A stretch of 64,000 nt of DNA from Haloarcula litorea. GTDB lineage: Archaea; Halobacteriota; Halobacteria; Halobacteriales; Haloarculaceae. The position numbers and the translations under genes are program-made. The notes under the pieces were generated by a model, which was not told the origin of the DNA, searched no databases, and saw nothing but the letters and a program-made list of their open reading frames with translations. Below, one piece after another: positions 44,643-53,186 of this stretch; the stretch's first letter is position 1; each line of letters begins with the position of its first letter. Where the stretch lies: NCBI RefSeq assembly GCF_029338195.1, contig NZ_CP119779.1, forward strand, positions 2,294,001 through 2,358,000, written 5' to 3'.

Positions 44643-45365
44643 TCAGGGTCGGCGGGCGAACGTCAGGTAGCCCGTGTGGCCGACGCCGCCCGTCGACGGG
44701 CGGGAGCCGCGGTGGTCGAAGTCCATCTCGCGCTGGATGGTGTCGAGCGTCTCCACGTCGGTCAGGCCGGCCGACTCGGCGGCGTCGACGGCCGCCCGGG
44801 TGTTCTCGACGAACGGCGAGTACACCGCCAGCGACCCGCCGCGGTCGAGCAGCGTCGGCGTCCGCTCGACGACGGTCGGTGCGTCCTCGGTGTCCAGCGT
44901 CACCACGTCGAACCCCGAGAGCGTGTCCAGGTCGTCGGTCACGTCGCCGGTCCGCACCTCGACGGCGTCGGCCACGCCCGCCGTCGCCATGTTCTCGCGG
45001 GCCACCTCGGCGAACTCCGGGTCGATCTCGTAGGTCACCACGTCGGCCCCCAGCCGACCCAGGTAGGCGCTGAGGATACCCGTCCCGGTGCCGGCGTCGA
45101 GCACGCGGTCGCCCGCCGCGACGCCGGTCTTGCCGACCACCAGCCCCACGTCGCGGGGCATCATCGGCGCGCCGGTGCGTTCGAGGTGGGTGAACAGGTC
45201 CGGGCCGCGCAGCCGGCGGACGGTGAAGCCGGTCCCGAGATGGGTCTCGACGACGTCGCCGGGCTCGACGTCCTCGGGGACTTCCAGAATGCCCAGATCC
45301 GACTCGAAGCGCTCGCCGCGGTCCAGCAGGTACTCGCGGTCCTCGTGGACGAAGAGGTAGGCCAC
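44643..45365 (-). CDS. tRNA (adenine-N1) methyltransferase TrmI
   Basis: A 240-residue SAM-dependent methyltransferase of the TrmI family, which in archaea modifies adenines 57/58 of tRNA. An N-terminal beta domain (LFVHEDREYLLDRGERFESDLG) is followed by the Rossmann fold: ERTGAPMMPRDVGLVVG, the SAM loop DAGTGTGILSAYLG near residue 100, and TYEIDPEFAEVARENM. The GTG 45365 gives the family length. It lies 1 base downstream of the NAC gene stop, so nac and trmI form an operon, a common archaeal arrangement. Confidence 0.9.
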   Translation of the reverse strand: MAYLFVHEDREYLLDRGERFESDLGILEVPEDVEPGDVVETHLGTGFTVRRLRGPDLFTHLERTGAPMMPRDVGLVVGKTGVAAGDRVLDAGTGTGILSAYLGRLGADVVTYEIDPEFAEVARENMATAGVADAVEVRTGDVTDDLDTLSGFDVVTLDTEDAPTVVERTPTLLDRGGSLAVYSPFVENTRAAVDAAESAGLTDVETLDTIQREMDFDHRGSRPSTGGVGHTGYLTFARRP

Positions 45366-45366
45366 G

Positions 45367-45762
45367 CTACTCCAGCTGGTCGACGGCGTCCGCGAGGTCG
45401 CCGTCGTTGTCCTCGAGCGCCTCGCGGGCGGTGTCCTCGTCGACGCCGGCCCGCATCGCGACCAGTTCCACGTCGTCGGCGTCGACGGCGGTGCCGTCGT
45501 CGCCGTCACCGTCGCCGTCGTCCTCGGCGGCCGCGTCGTCGGTCTCGCCGCGCTCCCGGGACTCGGGGTCGCCGACGACCTGGTAGGTCTTCTGTCCCTG
45601 GGCCTCCATCAGCTGGACCTCCGCGTCCGTGAAGACCAGTTCCTCGTCGGGGGTCCGGATGATCACCTCTTCGGCGTCGATGTCCTCCATGTCGATGCCC
45701 ATCTGTTCCATCATCTGCTTCATCTTGCGAGGGTTCATCCCCCCGCCGCCTCCGCCGAACAT
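45367..45762 (-). CDS. nac: Nascent polypeptide-associated complex protein (NAC)
   Basis: A 131-residue archaeal NAC homologue, a homodimer at the ribosome exit that shields new chains. The start [28 protein letters not shown] and the beta barrel ([34 protein letters not shown]) match the NAC domain. An acidic linker joins a C-terminal UBA domain ([20 protein letters not shown]). It is the first gene of the nac-trmI unit. Confidence 0.95.
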   Translation of the reverse strand: MFGGGGGGMNPRKMKQMMEQMGIDMEDIDAEEVIIRTPDEELVFTDAEVQLMEAQGQKTYQVVGDPESRERGETDDAAAEDDGDGDGDDGTAVDADDVELVAMRAGVDEDTAREALEDNDGDLADAVDQLE

Positions 45763-45879
45763 ACCTCGGAGTGCGCGTTACTGGGGGAAAAGTGTCACGA
45801 CCCGTCCCGTGAGGGTCCGGGGACGGTCGCCTCCGGGCGGCCCTTCACTTTCAAGCCGCAGGCACCCCAACGTCGCGCT

Positions 45880-46620
45880 ATGGCACACGTAGCGGTCCAC
45901 CGCGACGACGTCGAGCTGGACGAGCCGACGCTGGTCGAGGGGCTGCCCGGCGTCGGCCTGGTCGGGAAGATCGCCGCAGACCACCTGGTCGACGCCTACG
46001 GGATGGCCCACTACGCGACGGCGTACTGTGAGGGGCTGCCGGAGATCGCGGTCTACGCCGAGGGCGACCCCGAGGTGCGGGGGCCGGTCCGCATCCACGC
46101 GGACCCCGACCACGATCTCCTCGTCCTCCAGAGCGACGCGCCGGTCTCTCCACAGGCCGCCGACGAGTTCGCGAGCTGTCTCAGCGCCTGGTTCGAGAGC
46201 CAGAACGCGACGCCGATCTTCCTCAGCGGGATGCCGGCCGAGAAAGGCGACAGCCCGCCGTCGGTGTACGGCGTCGCGACGGGCGAGGGGGCGGCGCTGC
46301 TCGACGAGGCCGGCGTCGACCCGCCGACGGAGTCGGGTGCGGTCACCGGCCCGACGGGCGCGCTCGTCCACGAGGCTCAGCGGCGGGGCCTGACGGGTGT
46401 CGCGCTCGTCGTCGAGGCCGACCCGCAGTTCCCCGACCCGGAGGCGGCGCGGGCGCTGCTGAACACCGCCATCGGCCCGCTGGGCGAGTTCGAGGTCGAC
46501 ACCGACGCGCTGGTCGAACAGGCCGAAGAGATCAGCGAGGCCAAGGAGCGGCTGGCCCAGCAGATGGGCGAGGCCGAGGACGAGAGCACGAGCGCACGGC
46601 CGCTCGGGATGTACCAGTGA
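45880..46620 (+). CDS. Proteasome assembly chaperone family (PAC2-like)
   Basis: A 246-residue protein of the PAC2/DUF75 family. The N-terminal LVEGLPGVGLVGKIAADHLVD and the later SGMPAEKG and LVHEAQRRGLTGVALVVEAD blocks fit family members. Its eukaryotic relatives help assemble 20S proteasomes; the archaeal function is less settled. A helical C-terminal region ends in LAQQMGEAEDE. It overlaps the S49 peptidase start by 4 bases (GTGA). Confidence 0.9.
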   Translation: MAHVAVHRDDVELDEPTLVEGLPGVGLVGKIAADHLVDAYGMAHYATAYCEGLPEIAVYAEGDPEVRGPVRIHADPDHDLLVLQSDAPVSPQAADEFASCLSAWFESQNATPIFLSGMPAEKGDSPPSVYGVATGEGAALLDEAGVDPPTESGAVTGPTGALVHEAQRRGLTGVALVVEADPQFPDPEAARALLNTAIGPLGEFEVDTDALVEQAEEISEAKERLAQQMGEAEDESTSARPLGMYQ

Positions 46621-47615
46621 GCGTCGACGCCGAGGCGGTCGCCAGGCTCGTCATCCTGGCGGTCGCCGTGGTCGTCGTCGGTGCGCTGGCGTGGTTCCTG
46701 TTCCTCGCCGTCCCCGGCGACCTCGCGGGGCTGCTCGGCGTCCTGCTGGTGCTGGGGGCGGTCGGCCTGGCGGCGCGGATCGCGAGCAACGTCGCGGGCT
46801 CGCTGATCCCGGCGCACAACGTCGCCGAGGTCGCCGTCGAGGGACCGATCACCCGCGACGGCGGCGGCGGGCTCGCCTCGCCGCCGACCGGTGCCAGCGC
46901 CGACGACGTCGTCGAGCAGATCGAGCGGGCCGACGAGGACCGCGGGAGCGAGGCGCTCCTGCTGAAGCTCAACACGCCCGGCGGCGAGATCGTCCCCAGC
47001 GAAGACATCCGGCTGGCCGCCGAGCGCTTCGACGGCCCGACGGTCGCGTACGCCACCGACACCTGCGCCAGCGGCGGCTACGACATCGCCGCCGGCTGTG
47101 ACGAGCTCTGGGCGCGGGAGGGGTCGATCGTCGGTTCCATCGGCGTCATCGGCTCCCGGATCAACGCCAAGGAACTGGCCGACGAACTCGGGCTCTCCTA
47201 CGAGCAACTCACCGCCGGCGAGTACAAGGACGCCGGCCTCCCGCTGAAGGAGATGCGGGAGGCGGAACGCGAGTACCTCCAGGGCATCGTCGACGACTAC
47301 TACGACCAGTTCGTCGAGACGGTGGCCGAGGGCCGGGAGATGGACGCCGACGAACTCCGGGCCACCGAGGCCCGCGTCTACCTCGGGAGCGAGGCCGCCG
47401 AGCTGGGGCTGGTCGACGAGCTCGGCACCCGCGAGGACGTCGAGGACCGCCTCGAAGACCGGCTGGGCGAGCCGGTCACCGTCCGTGAGTTCGAGCCCGA
47501 GCGACCGCTCCCCGCCCGGCTGCTGGGCGGCGCACAGGCGACCGCGTTCGCGTTCGGTGCCGGCGTCGCGAGCGTCTTCGACGGCGACGTGGACGGGCTC
47601 TCCTTCCGTCGTTGA
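46617..47615 (+). CDS. S49-family membrane peptidase (SppA-like)
   Basis: A 332-residue peptidase. Two N-terminal hydrophobic segments (about residues 8-30 and 35-58) anchor it; a serine protease domain follows. The catalytic serine is in CASGGYDIAAG (near residue 158), and the lysine is likely in GEYKDAGLPL near residue 205. Such enzymes cut residual signal peptides or membrane proteins. Start GTG 46617, overlapping the PAC2 gene stop. The C-terminus has a second hydrophobic patch (ATAFAFGAGVASVF). Confidence 0.9.
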   Translation: MSVDAEAVARLVILAVAVVVVGALAWFLFLAVPGDLAGLLGVLLVLGAVGLAARIASNVAGSLIPAHNVAEVAVEGPITRDGGGGLASPPTGASADDVVEQIERADEDRGSEALLLKLNTPGGEIVPSEDIRLAAERFDGPTVAYATDTCASGGYDIAAGCDELWAREGSIVGSIGVIGSRINAKELADELGLSYEQLTAGEYKDAGLPLKEMREAEREYLQGIVDDYYDQFVETVAEGREMDADELRATEARVYLGSEAAELGLVDELGTREDVEDRLEDRLGEPVTVREFEPERPLPARLLGGAQATAFAFGAGVASVFDGDVDGLSFRR

Positions 47616-47657
47616 CCGCGCGAGGGTTTTTTATTCCGCGCCCGTCTCTGATCCACC

Positions 47658-48782
47658 GTGACCACGCTGGTGGTGTGTATCGACCGGGACAGCCCGGTTG
47701 CGGGCGAGTGTCCGGTCGTCGGTCGGGACGCCGTCGAGTCGCTCATCACGGAGACGGGCGTCGTCGACCCCGAGGACAGCCGCGTCAACTGTCTGCTGGA
47801 GGGGCTGCGGGTCGCCGACGACCTCGACGCCGACGGTGACGACCCGGTCGTCGCCGTCGTCGGGAGCGGCGGCGACGCCGTCGGTGCCGACCGCGACATC
47901 GCCGCTCAGACCGAGGAGCTGGTCGAGACACACGACCCCGACTCGGCGGTGGTCGTCGTCGACAGCGCCGAGGACGAGCGCCTCGTCCCCATCGTCGAGA
48001 GCAGGGTCCGCGTCGACGCCGTCGACCGCGTCGTCGTCCGGCAGGCCCGGGACATCGAGTCCACCTACTACCTCCTCAAGCAGTTCCTCGCCGACGAGGA
48101 GCTCCGGACCACCGTCCTCGTGCCGCTTGGGATCGCCCTGCTGGCCTTCCCGATCCTGCTGATCGTCGCCGACAGCACCACCATCGCCGTCGGGGCCATC
48201 GCGGCCGCGCTCGGCGTGTTCCTCATCTACAAGGGCCTGGGGATCGACACGTACCTCTCGCGGCTCCCCGGGCAGATCCAGGAGGCCCTGTACTCCGGCC
48301 AGGTGTCGCTCGTGACCTACGTCGTCGCCGGCGGCCTCTCCGTGGTCGGCGTGTTCGCCGGCGCGCTGGAGGTGTCGCCCGTCGGTTCCACCGGCCCGTT
48401 CATCGTCGCCAACACGTTCCTCTTCGAGTCGGTCCCGTGGCTGACCGCGGCGGCGCTGGCGGCGTCGCTCGGACGGTTGCTGGACGAACTCCTCGAACGG
48501 GACGGGCTCCGCAGCGCGTACGTGAACCTCCCGTTCGGCGCGGTCGCGGTCGGCCTCGTCGTCCGCGGGTTCTCGGCGTACTTCCTCGAACGGGCCGGCG
48601 TCTTCGAGGCCTTCCGGGTCCCGACGATGTCGTTCGGTATCGTCGAGATCAACGGCTTCCCGATGGAGGCCGGTACCCGCCTCGCGCTGTTCATCCTCGC
48701 GGGCATCCTCATCAGCCTCGTCGGCGTCCGCGTCGCCGCCTACGTCAACGAGAGCGACATCGAGCAGGAACTGGTCGAATAG
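47658..48782 (+). CDS. DUF373-family membrane protein
   Basis: A 374-residue protein. Residues 1-135 form a cytoplasmic domain with TLVVCIDRDSPVAG at the start and a nucleotide-fold-like pattern. The rest holds about six transmembrane helices (for example LVPLGIALLAFPILLIVADS and LALFILAGILISLVGVRVAAYV). DUF373 is an archaeal family of unknown function. Start is GTG 47658, about 42 bases after the S49 gene, which suggests an operon with it. Confidence 0.88.
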   Translation: MTTLVVCIDRDSPVAGECPVVGRDAVESLITETGVVDPEDSRVNCLLEGLRVADDLDADGDDPVVAVVGSGGDAVGADRDIAAQTEELVETHDPDSAVVVVDSAEDERLVPIVESRVRVDAVDRVVVRQARDIESTYYLLKQFLADEELRTTVLVPLGIALLAFPILLIVADSTTIAVGAIAAALGVFLIYKGLGIDTYLSRLPGQIQEALYSGQVSLVTYVVAGGLSVVGVFAGALEVSPVGSTGPFIVANTFLFESVPWLTAAALAASLGRLLDELLERDGLRSAYVNLPFGAVAVGLVVRGFSAYFLERAGVFEAFRVPTMSFGIVEINGFPMEAGTRLALFILAGILISLVGVRVAAYVNESDIEQELVE

Positions 48783-48876
48783 GGGAGCGACGGCGATCGC
48801 ACACCCGTCCTTCGCGCTCTCGATCCGGTCGGTACAGCGAGGCCCCTCCGACGACATCGGTGTGTCTGCCGTTCGG

Positions 48877-49254
48877 CTACTCCGACAGGTGGGCGGTGAT
48901 GTCGGTCGAGGAGACCATCCCGACGTAATCGTCGTCGACGACCGGGAGGTGTTTGATACCGTACGTGGTCATCATCGCGGCGACCTCTTCCATGTAGAGG
49001 TCCGGGGAAGCGGTCTCGATGTTGGTCGTCATCACGTCCGCCACCTGTAACTCCGAGACGTTTCGTCCGTCGGCGATCGCGTCGAGCACGTCGGTACTGC
49101 TGACGATGGCCCGCGGCGTGGTCTCGACGAGGAGTGCGTTGATGTCTTTCTCTCTCATCCGCTGCGTGGCTTCGACCACCGTCGCCTCCTCCGAGACCGT
49201 CTCCACGGGGGTGGACATCACGTCTCGGACAGTCGTTCTCTCGTCAGAACTCAT
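48877..49254 (-). CDS. Two-CBS-domain protein
   Basis: A 125-residue protein with two CBS domains. CBS1 starts at TVRDVMSTPVETVSEEATVVEA and CBS2 at QVADVMTTNIETASPDLYMEEV, each ending in a PVVDD-type element (HLPVVDDDYVGMVSSTDI). Such pairs bind adenosyl ligands and sense energy state or regulate partner proteins. It is a stand-alone protein here. Start ATG 49254. Confidence 0.92.
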   Translation of the reverse strand: MSSDERTTVRDVMSTPVETVSEEATVVEATQRMREKDINALLVETTPRAIVSSTDVLDAIADGRNVSELQVADVMTTNIETASPDLYMEEVAAMMTTYGIKHLPVVDDDYVGMVSSTDITAHLSE

Positions 49255-49484
49255 ACTACCAGGGACTGGCGCGAGTAGTAAATGTGTGTTCCTGTCGTAG
49301 CGACCAGATCACCGTCTCGTCGCCGGCAGCATACGGGCAGCCACTCCCGGGAGGGCGGGGGCGGACGTACCGTCGACACTGGGCGGATGCGTCCCCTCGA
49401 CGGCCGTGAACCGCGGCCTCGTGAACCGTCCTCTCACACTCGCGGATAGACAGCGATTTACCCCGTCGTCGGCTACGCCCGCGT

Positions 49485-50207
49485 ATGTCCGACGGTGCGT
49501 GGGTCTCGCTGTTCTCCGGCGGCAAGGACTCCTCGTGGGCGTTGTACCGGGCGCTGGAATCCGGCCGTGCCGTCGAGCGGCTGGTGACCGTCCACCCGGA
49601 GGGCGACTCCTACATGTACCACGTCCCGGCCACCCGGCTGGCCCGACTGGCCGCCGAGAGCGTCGGCATCCCGCTCGTGGAGGTCGAACCCGACGACTTC
49701 GACGCCGACGAGGTCGTCGACTCGGGCGCACAGGGCGACGCCGAACTGGAGCCGCTGGAGGCCGCGCTCCGGGCACTGGACGACGACCTCGACGGCGGCA
49801 TCGCCGGCGTCACGGCCGGGGCCGTCGAGAGCGAGTACCAGACCTCCCGCATCGAGGCGATGGCCGACCGACTGGAGGTGAACGTCTTCGCGCCCCTCTG
49901 GCAGGAGGACCCACGGGCGCTGGCGGAGGCGATGCTCGACGCCGGCTTCGAGATCCGCATCGTCCGCGTCGCGGCATACGGCCTCGACGAGTCGTGGTTG
50001 GGCCGCCGGCTCGACGCCGACGCGCTGGACGAACTGGCGGCGCTCAACGACGAGTACGGCGTCCACGTGCTCGGGGAGGGCGGCGAGTTCGAGACGCTGG
50101 TGACCGACGGGCCGCACATGGACCGTCGCATCGAGCTGGACTACGACACGGAGTGGGACGGGACGCGAGGGACGATTCGGGTCGAGGACGCGCGGCTGGC
50201 GGAGTGA
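49485..50207 (+). CDS. Diphthine-ammonia ligase (Dph6)
   Basis: A 240-residue ATP-pyrophosphatase that amidates diphthine on elongation factor 2, the last step of diphthamide synthesis. The PP-loop SGGKDSSWAL is at the N-terminus, with the ATP site extending to GGEFETLVTDGP near residue 205, both characteristic of the MJ0570/Dph6 family. ATG 49485. It is convergent with the HxlR gene (gap 24 bases). Confidence 0.92.
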   Translation: MSDGAWVSLFSGGKDSSWALYRALESGRAVERLVTVHPEGDSYMYHVPATRLARLAAESVGIPLVEVEPDDFDADEVVDSGAQGDAELEPLEAALRALDDDLDGGIAGVTAGAVESEYQTSRIEAMADRLEVNVFAPLWQEDPRALAEAMLDAGFEIRIVRVAAYGLDESWLGRRLDADALDELAALNDEYGVHVLGEGGEFETLVTDGPHMDRRIELDYDTEWDGTRGTIRVEDARLAE

Positions 50208-50231
50208 TGGACGGTCGGGAGCGAGCGTGTT

Positions 50232-50567
50232 CTAACTGTCTCTGCCCCGCGCCCACTCCAGCACCGGCTGGAGCCGGTCGGCCAGTTCCTCGCCCTCCTC
50301 GGTCAGTTCGTACTCGACGCGGGGCGGGATCTCGTCGTACTGCTCCCGGGCGATCAGGCCCTCGTCCTCGAGGTCGTCCAGCCGGGCCGACAGCGTCGAG
50401 GTGCTCGCGTCGGGGACGTGGTCCTCGAGCGTACCGAACCGGACGGAGCCGTGGACCGCGAGCACGCAGACGACGTCCATCACGTACCTCCGGCCAAGCA
50501 GGTCCAGCACGTCCGAGAGCAGGCAGTAACACCGCGGGTCGTCGGTCGCACAGTCGAACTCGCGCAT
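50232..50567 (-). CDS. HxlR-type winged-helix regulator
   Basis: A 111-residue transcription factor of the HxlR family. The winged helix is at about 20-90 (LSDVLDLLGRRYVMDVVCVL, TSTLSARLDDLEDEGLI) with the usual PPRVEYELTEEG signature. It has cysteines at 6, 13, 15 and 34; the CATDDPRCYC cluster at the N-terminus may sense thiol-reactive or metal signals (inference). The ATG 50567 fits the promoter better than GTG 50609, which would sit on top of the TATA box. It is divergent from the MerB-like gene. Confidence 0.85.
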   Translation of the reverse strand: MREFDCATDDPRCYCLLSDVLDLLGRRYVMDVVCVLAVHGSVRFGTLEDHVPDASTSTLSARLDDLEDEGLIAREQYDEIPPRVEYELTEEGEELADRLQPVLEWARGRDS

Positions 50568-50611
50568 AGCTTCGAATCCTCGGACTCGGTCCAGCACTTT
50601 GGACTTCACAG

Positions 50612-50619
50612 CTTAATAA
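50612..50619. promoter_or_regulatory. AT-rich box shared by divergent HxlR and MerB-like genes
   Basis: The bases CTTAATAA (TTATTAAG on the minus strand) read as a TATA box both ways. The MerB-like ATG is 24-31 bases downstream on the plus strand, and the HxlR ATG is about 45 bases away on the minus strand. A regulator bound here would control both genes. Confidence 0.45.
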
Positions 50620-50643
50620 CTTCGGATAGCAAAGCGAAAGCGT

Positions 50644-51258
50644 ATGACGGACAGAGAGGCTGTCGACGACAGTATCGGGCCGACGACCGACCTCGAAGCC
50701 GTTCGGTTCCCGGACGACCTCGCCGAGCGGTTCGGCGTGCTGTACGGCACCGATCCGCTGCGGGACGGTAGGGAGTGGGTCGCGGCGATCCGGGCGGCAC
50801 AGCGTGACCTCGCCGGCCGTGCGCCGACCGCCGAGGACCTCTGTACCACCGACGACGGCGCACACGCGTTCGTCACCGACGACGGGAGTCAGGACTACGT
50901 CTGCGTGCTGGACCCGCTGGTGGTGCCGTTCCTGCGGGACGAGGCGGGGACCGTCCGGTCGACGACGCCGGTCCGCGGCGAGACGGTCGAGACGCGGGTC
51001 GACGGCGACGGCGTCTCGGTGTCACACCCCGACGCGGTCGTCTCGCTGGGGCTCTCGGACCACGTCGACGCCGACACCGAGCCGACGCTGGCGACCGTCT
51101 ACCGGCAGGTGTGTGGCTACGTCCACGTCTTCGCCGACGAGGCCGAGTACGAGACCTGGGCGGCGGAGGCCGAGGCGACGACGACAGCGGTCCCGATCGA
51201 GAGGGGCGTCGGGATCGCGGAGGAGCTGGCGGGCGAACTGTTCGGGGAGGCGGCGTAG
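50644..51258 (+). CDS. MerB-like organomercurial lyase candidate
   Basis: A 204-residue protein that resembles MerB (alkylmercury lyase), which cleaves carbon-mercury bonds. The catalytic triad is conserved in order: C87 and D90 in YVCVLDPLVVPFL (MerB C96, D99) and C157 in QVCGYVHVFAD (MerB C159). The fold-typical segment HVFADEAEYETWAAE follows, as in MerB. The N-terminal part is unlike classical MerB. It is divergent from an HxlR-type regulator. No mercuric reductase (merA) is nearby, so the in vivo substrate may be different. ATG 50644. Confidence 0.72.
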   Translation: MTDREAVDDSIGPTTDLEAVRFPDDLAERFGVLYGTDPLRDGREWVAAIRAAQRDLAGRAPTAEDLCTTDDGAHAFVTDDGSQDYVCVLDPLVVPFLRDEAGTVRSTTPVRGETVETRVDGDGVSVSHPDAVVSLGLSDHVDADTEPTLATVYRQVCGYVHVFADEAEYETWAAEAEATTTAVPIERGVGIAEELAGELFGEAA

Positions 51259-51263
51259 CGACG

Positions 51264-52232
51264 TCAGTTGCCGTTCGTCAGCTGCGTGTGTGCGCCGATG
51301 AGCGCGCCGGCGAGGTCGAGGCTCTCGACGTGGGTGTCCTTGTCGATGATGGAGTCGCGGATGTCGGCGTCGACGATGGTGGCGTCGGGGAAGACGACGG
51401 TGTTGTCGAGGCTGGAGTTGACGACCTCGGCCCCGTCGAGGACGTGGACGTTGTCGCCCAGCGTCGTGTTCTCGACGACGGCGTCCTCGGCGACGACGTT
51501 CTCGCCCTCCAGCTCCCAGGCGACGGCTTCGAGGTAGCTCTCCGGCGTCCCGATGTCGTACCACGCGCCGTCGAAGGAAAAGGATCGGACGGTGTCCTGG
51601 TCGACGAGCCACTGGATGAACCAGCCCGGTTCGTCGGGGTTGTTGCCGCCCGAGAGGTACTCGTCGAAGCGGATGGCGTCGCTCGGGAACGCGTAGCAGG
51701 CGATCGAGACCAGCGTGCTCTTGGGGTTGTCGGGCTTCTCCTGGAAGTCGACGACCTCGCCGCCCTCGGTCTCGATGAGGCCGTAGGACTTCGCCCTCTC
51801 CAGGGAGCCCACGTCGTAGGCGGCCAGCGTCGGATCGCCGTGGGACTCGAACGCGTCGAGGAACTCCGCGACGTCGAAGCTGATGAGGTTGTCGCCGGCC
51901 ACGACCAGCAGGTCCTCGTCGCCGAGGCCCTCCCGGTCGACCAGCTGGGCCAGCGCCCCGACGACGCCGAACTTCTCGTCCTCCTCCGTGGTCTCCTCGA
52001 CGGTCAGGGAGACCTTCTCGTAGCCCGAATCCGCGACGTGGTCGCGGAAGTCGTCCGCGAACCGCTCGTTCGTGCTGACGAACACGTCGGAGATCCGGTC
52101 GTCGGCTTCGAGTTCGCCGAGGATGCGGTCGATGACGGTCGAGTCACCGACCGGGAGCAGCATCTTCGGTCGGTGTTTCGTGACCGGCCAGAGTCGCGTC
52201 GCGTACCCGCCGGCGAGGACGATCGCCTTCAT
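51264..52232 (-). CDS. Sugar-phosphate nucleotidyltransferase
   Basis: A 322-residue nucleotidyltransferase that makes an NDP-sugar from NTP and sugar-1-phosphate. The N-terminal signature KAIVLAGGYATRLWPVTKHRPKMLLPVG is complete, with the metal aspartate in VVAGDNLIS near 110 and the sugar site WYDIGTPESYLEA near 250. A C-terminal left-handed beta helix (NTTLGDNVHV, NTVVFPDATI) follows. The product is probably for glycan or S-layer glycosylation; the exact sugar is not shown. ATG 52232. Confidence 0.92.
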   Translation of the reverse strand: MKAIVLAGGYATRLWPVTKHRPKMLLPVGDSTVIDRILGELEADDRISDVFVSTNERFADDFRDHVADSGYEKVSLTVEETTEEDEKFGVVGALAQLVDREGLGDEDLLVVAGDNLISFDVAEFLDAFESHGDPTLAAYDVGSLERAKSYGLIETEGGEVVDFQEKPDNPKSTLVSIACYAFPSDAIRFDEYLSGGNNPDEPGWFIQWLVDQDTVRSFSFDGAWYDIGTPESYLEAVAWELEGENVVAEDAVVENTTLGDNVHVLDGAEVVNSSLDNTVVFPDATIVDADIRDSIIDKDTHVESLDLAGALIGAHTQLTNGN

Positions 52233-52357
52233 ACCGGTGCCCTCGCTGGCGACTGATAAGTTCCTTTTGTCTCCGGGCCGGCGGTCGGACGGGCGGCTGA
52301 CGCCCGCGGAGGCCCCGCATCGGTCCATTTATCGGACTCCGGGGGCAGGACCCACTT

Positions 52358-53149
52358 ATGACAGGGGACGACGGTGCGGACGAGCCCGGTGGCGAGGCGG
52401 CGGCCCCGACGGCGTCGGACGACGCACCGCCGGCGGACGCGGACGTATCAGGGGAGACGAACGACGACCCCGAGACGAACGTCATCGACAGGATCAACGA
52501 GATCAACGTCGAACAGAAGCTCCAGGACCTCGGGGCGGAGTTCGACGACGTGGACGTCACGGTCGAGGAGTTCGAGCTCGGGGCCGGCGCGTACGCCGAC
52601 GTCTTCGCCGCCACCGACCGGACCGGCTACGACGGCAACAGCGTCGTCTTCCTGACTCGCGACGGGGCAGACCTCCCGCCGCTCAGCGACGCGCTGCCCG
52701 AGCAGGCCGAGCGTGACACCCGCGACCGCGTGCTGATGGTGCTGGGTCGGGGCGCGGACCTGTGGGCGCTGCCCGGCGGCGGGCAGAGCCAGGAGTACGA
52801 GTCGATGCAGGGGACGACGCTGCGCCGTGTCAACGAGCAGACCGGCGTCCGCTGTACCATCGCGGACATCGAGGAGGTGTTCCACCGCAAGTACTACCCG
52901 GAGACCGACGCGGAGGGGTCGGTCCACACGCTGGACGTCTACTTCCGCGGGGAGTACGCCAGCGGCTCCATCGACGTCGACGAGTCCGAACTCGTCGGCG
53001 CGGCGTGGTTCGCCGACCCGCCCGAGCGGATGACCGAGGGCGCGAAACGGATCTGGGAGTCGTTCCTCGCCGAGCGGGGCCGCGCGGACGAACTCGACGG
53101 CGTGACCACCGACGCCGACCTCGAGGTCGGGGACCCGAGCGGCGACTGA
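52358..53149 (+). CDS. Nudix-fold protein with altered Nudix box
   Basis: A 263-residue protein. An acidic N-terminal region of about 65 residues precedes a Nudix-like domain. The box region is WALPGGGQSQEYESM ... LRRVNEQTGV, where the GG and E and the final EQTGV are present, but the spacing is two residues longer and one Nudix glutamate is replaced by arginine. Residues 165-235 continue the fold (HTLDVYFRGEYASG, SELVGAAWFADPPE). It may bind a nucleotide without hydrolysing it, or have altered activity. ATG 52358. Confidence 0.65.
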   Translation: MTGDDGADEPGGEAAAPTASDDAPPADADVSGETNDDPETNVIDRINEINVEQKLQDLGAEFDDVDVTVEEFELGAGAYADVFAATDRTGYDGNSVVFLTRDGADLPPLSDALPEQAERDTRDRVLMVLGRGADLWALPGGGQSQEYESMQGTTLRRVNEQTGVRCTIADIEEVFHRKYYPETDAEGSVHTLDVYFRGEYASGSIDVDESELVGAAWFADPPERMTEGAKRIWESFLAERGRADELDGVTTDADLEVGDPSGD

Positions 53150-53186
53150 GCCGCCCGCGATCGCGCAGTCCCCCGACCGTCGCCGG

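Noticed and set aside
49287-49455. A 57-residue plus-strand frame between the CBS and Dph6 genes starting with ATG near 49287
   Set aside because: Strongly basic composition with no recognisable pattern, unlikely for a haloarchaeal protein; the gap likely holds only promoters.
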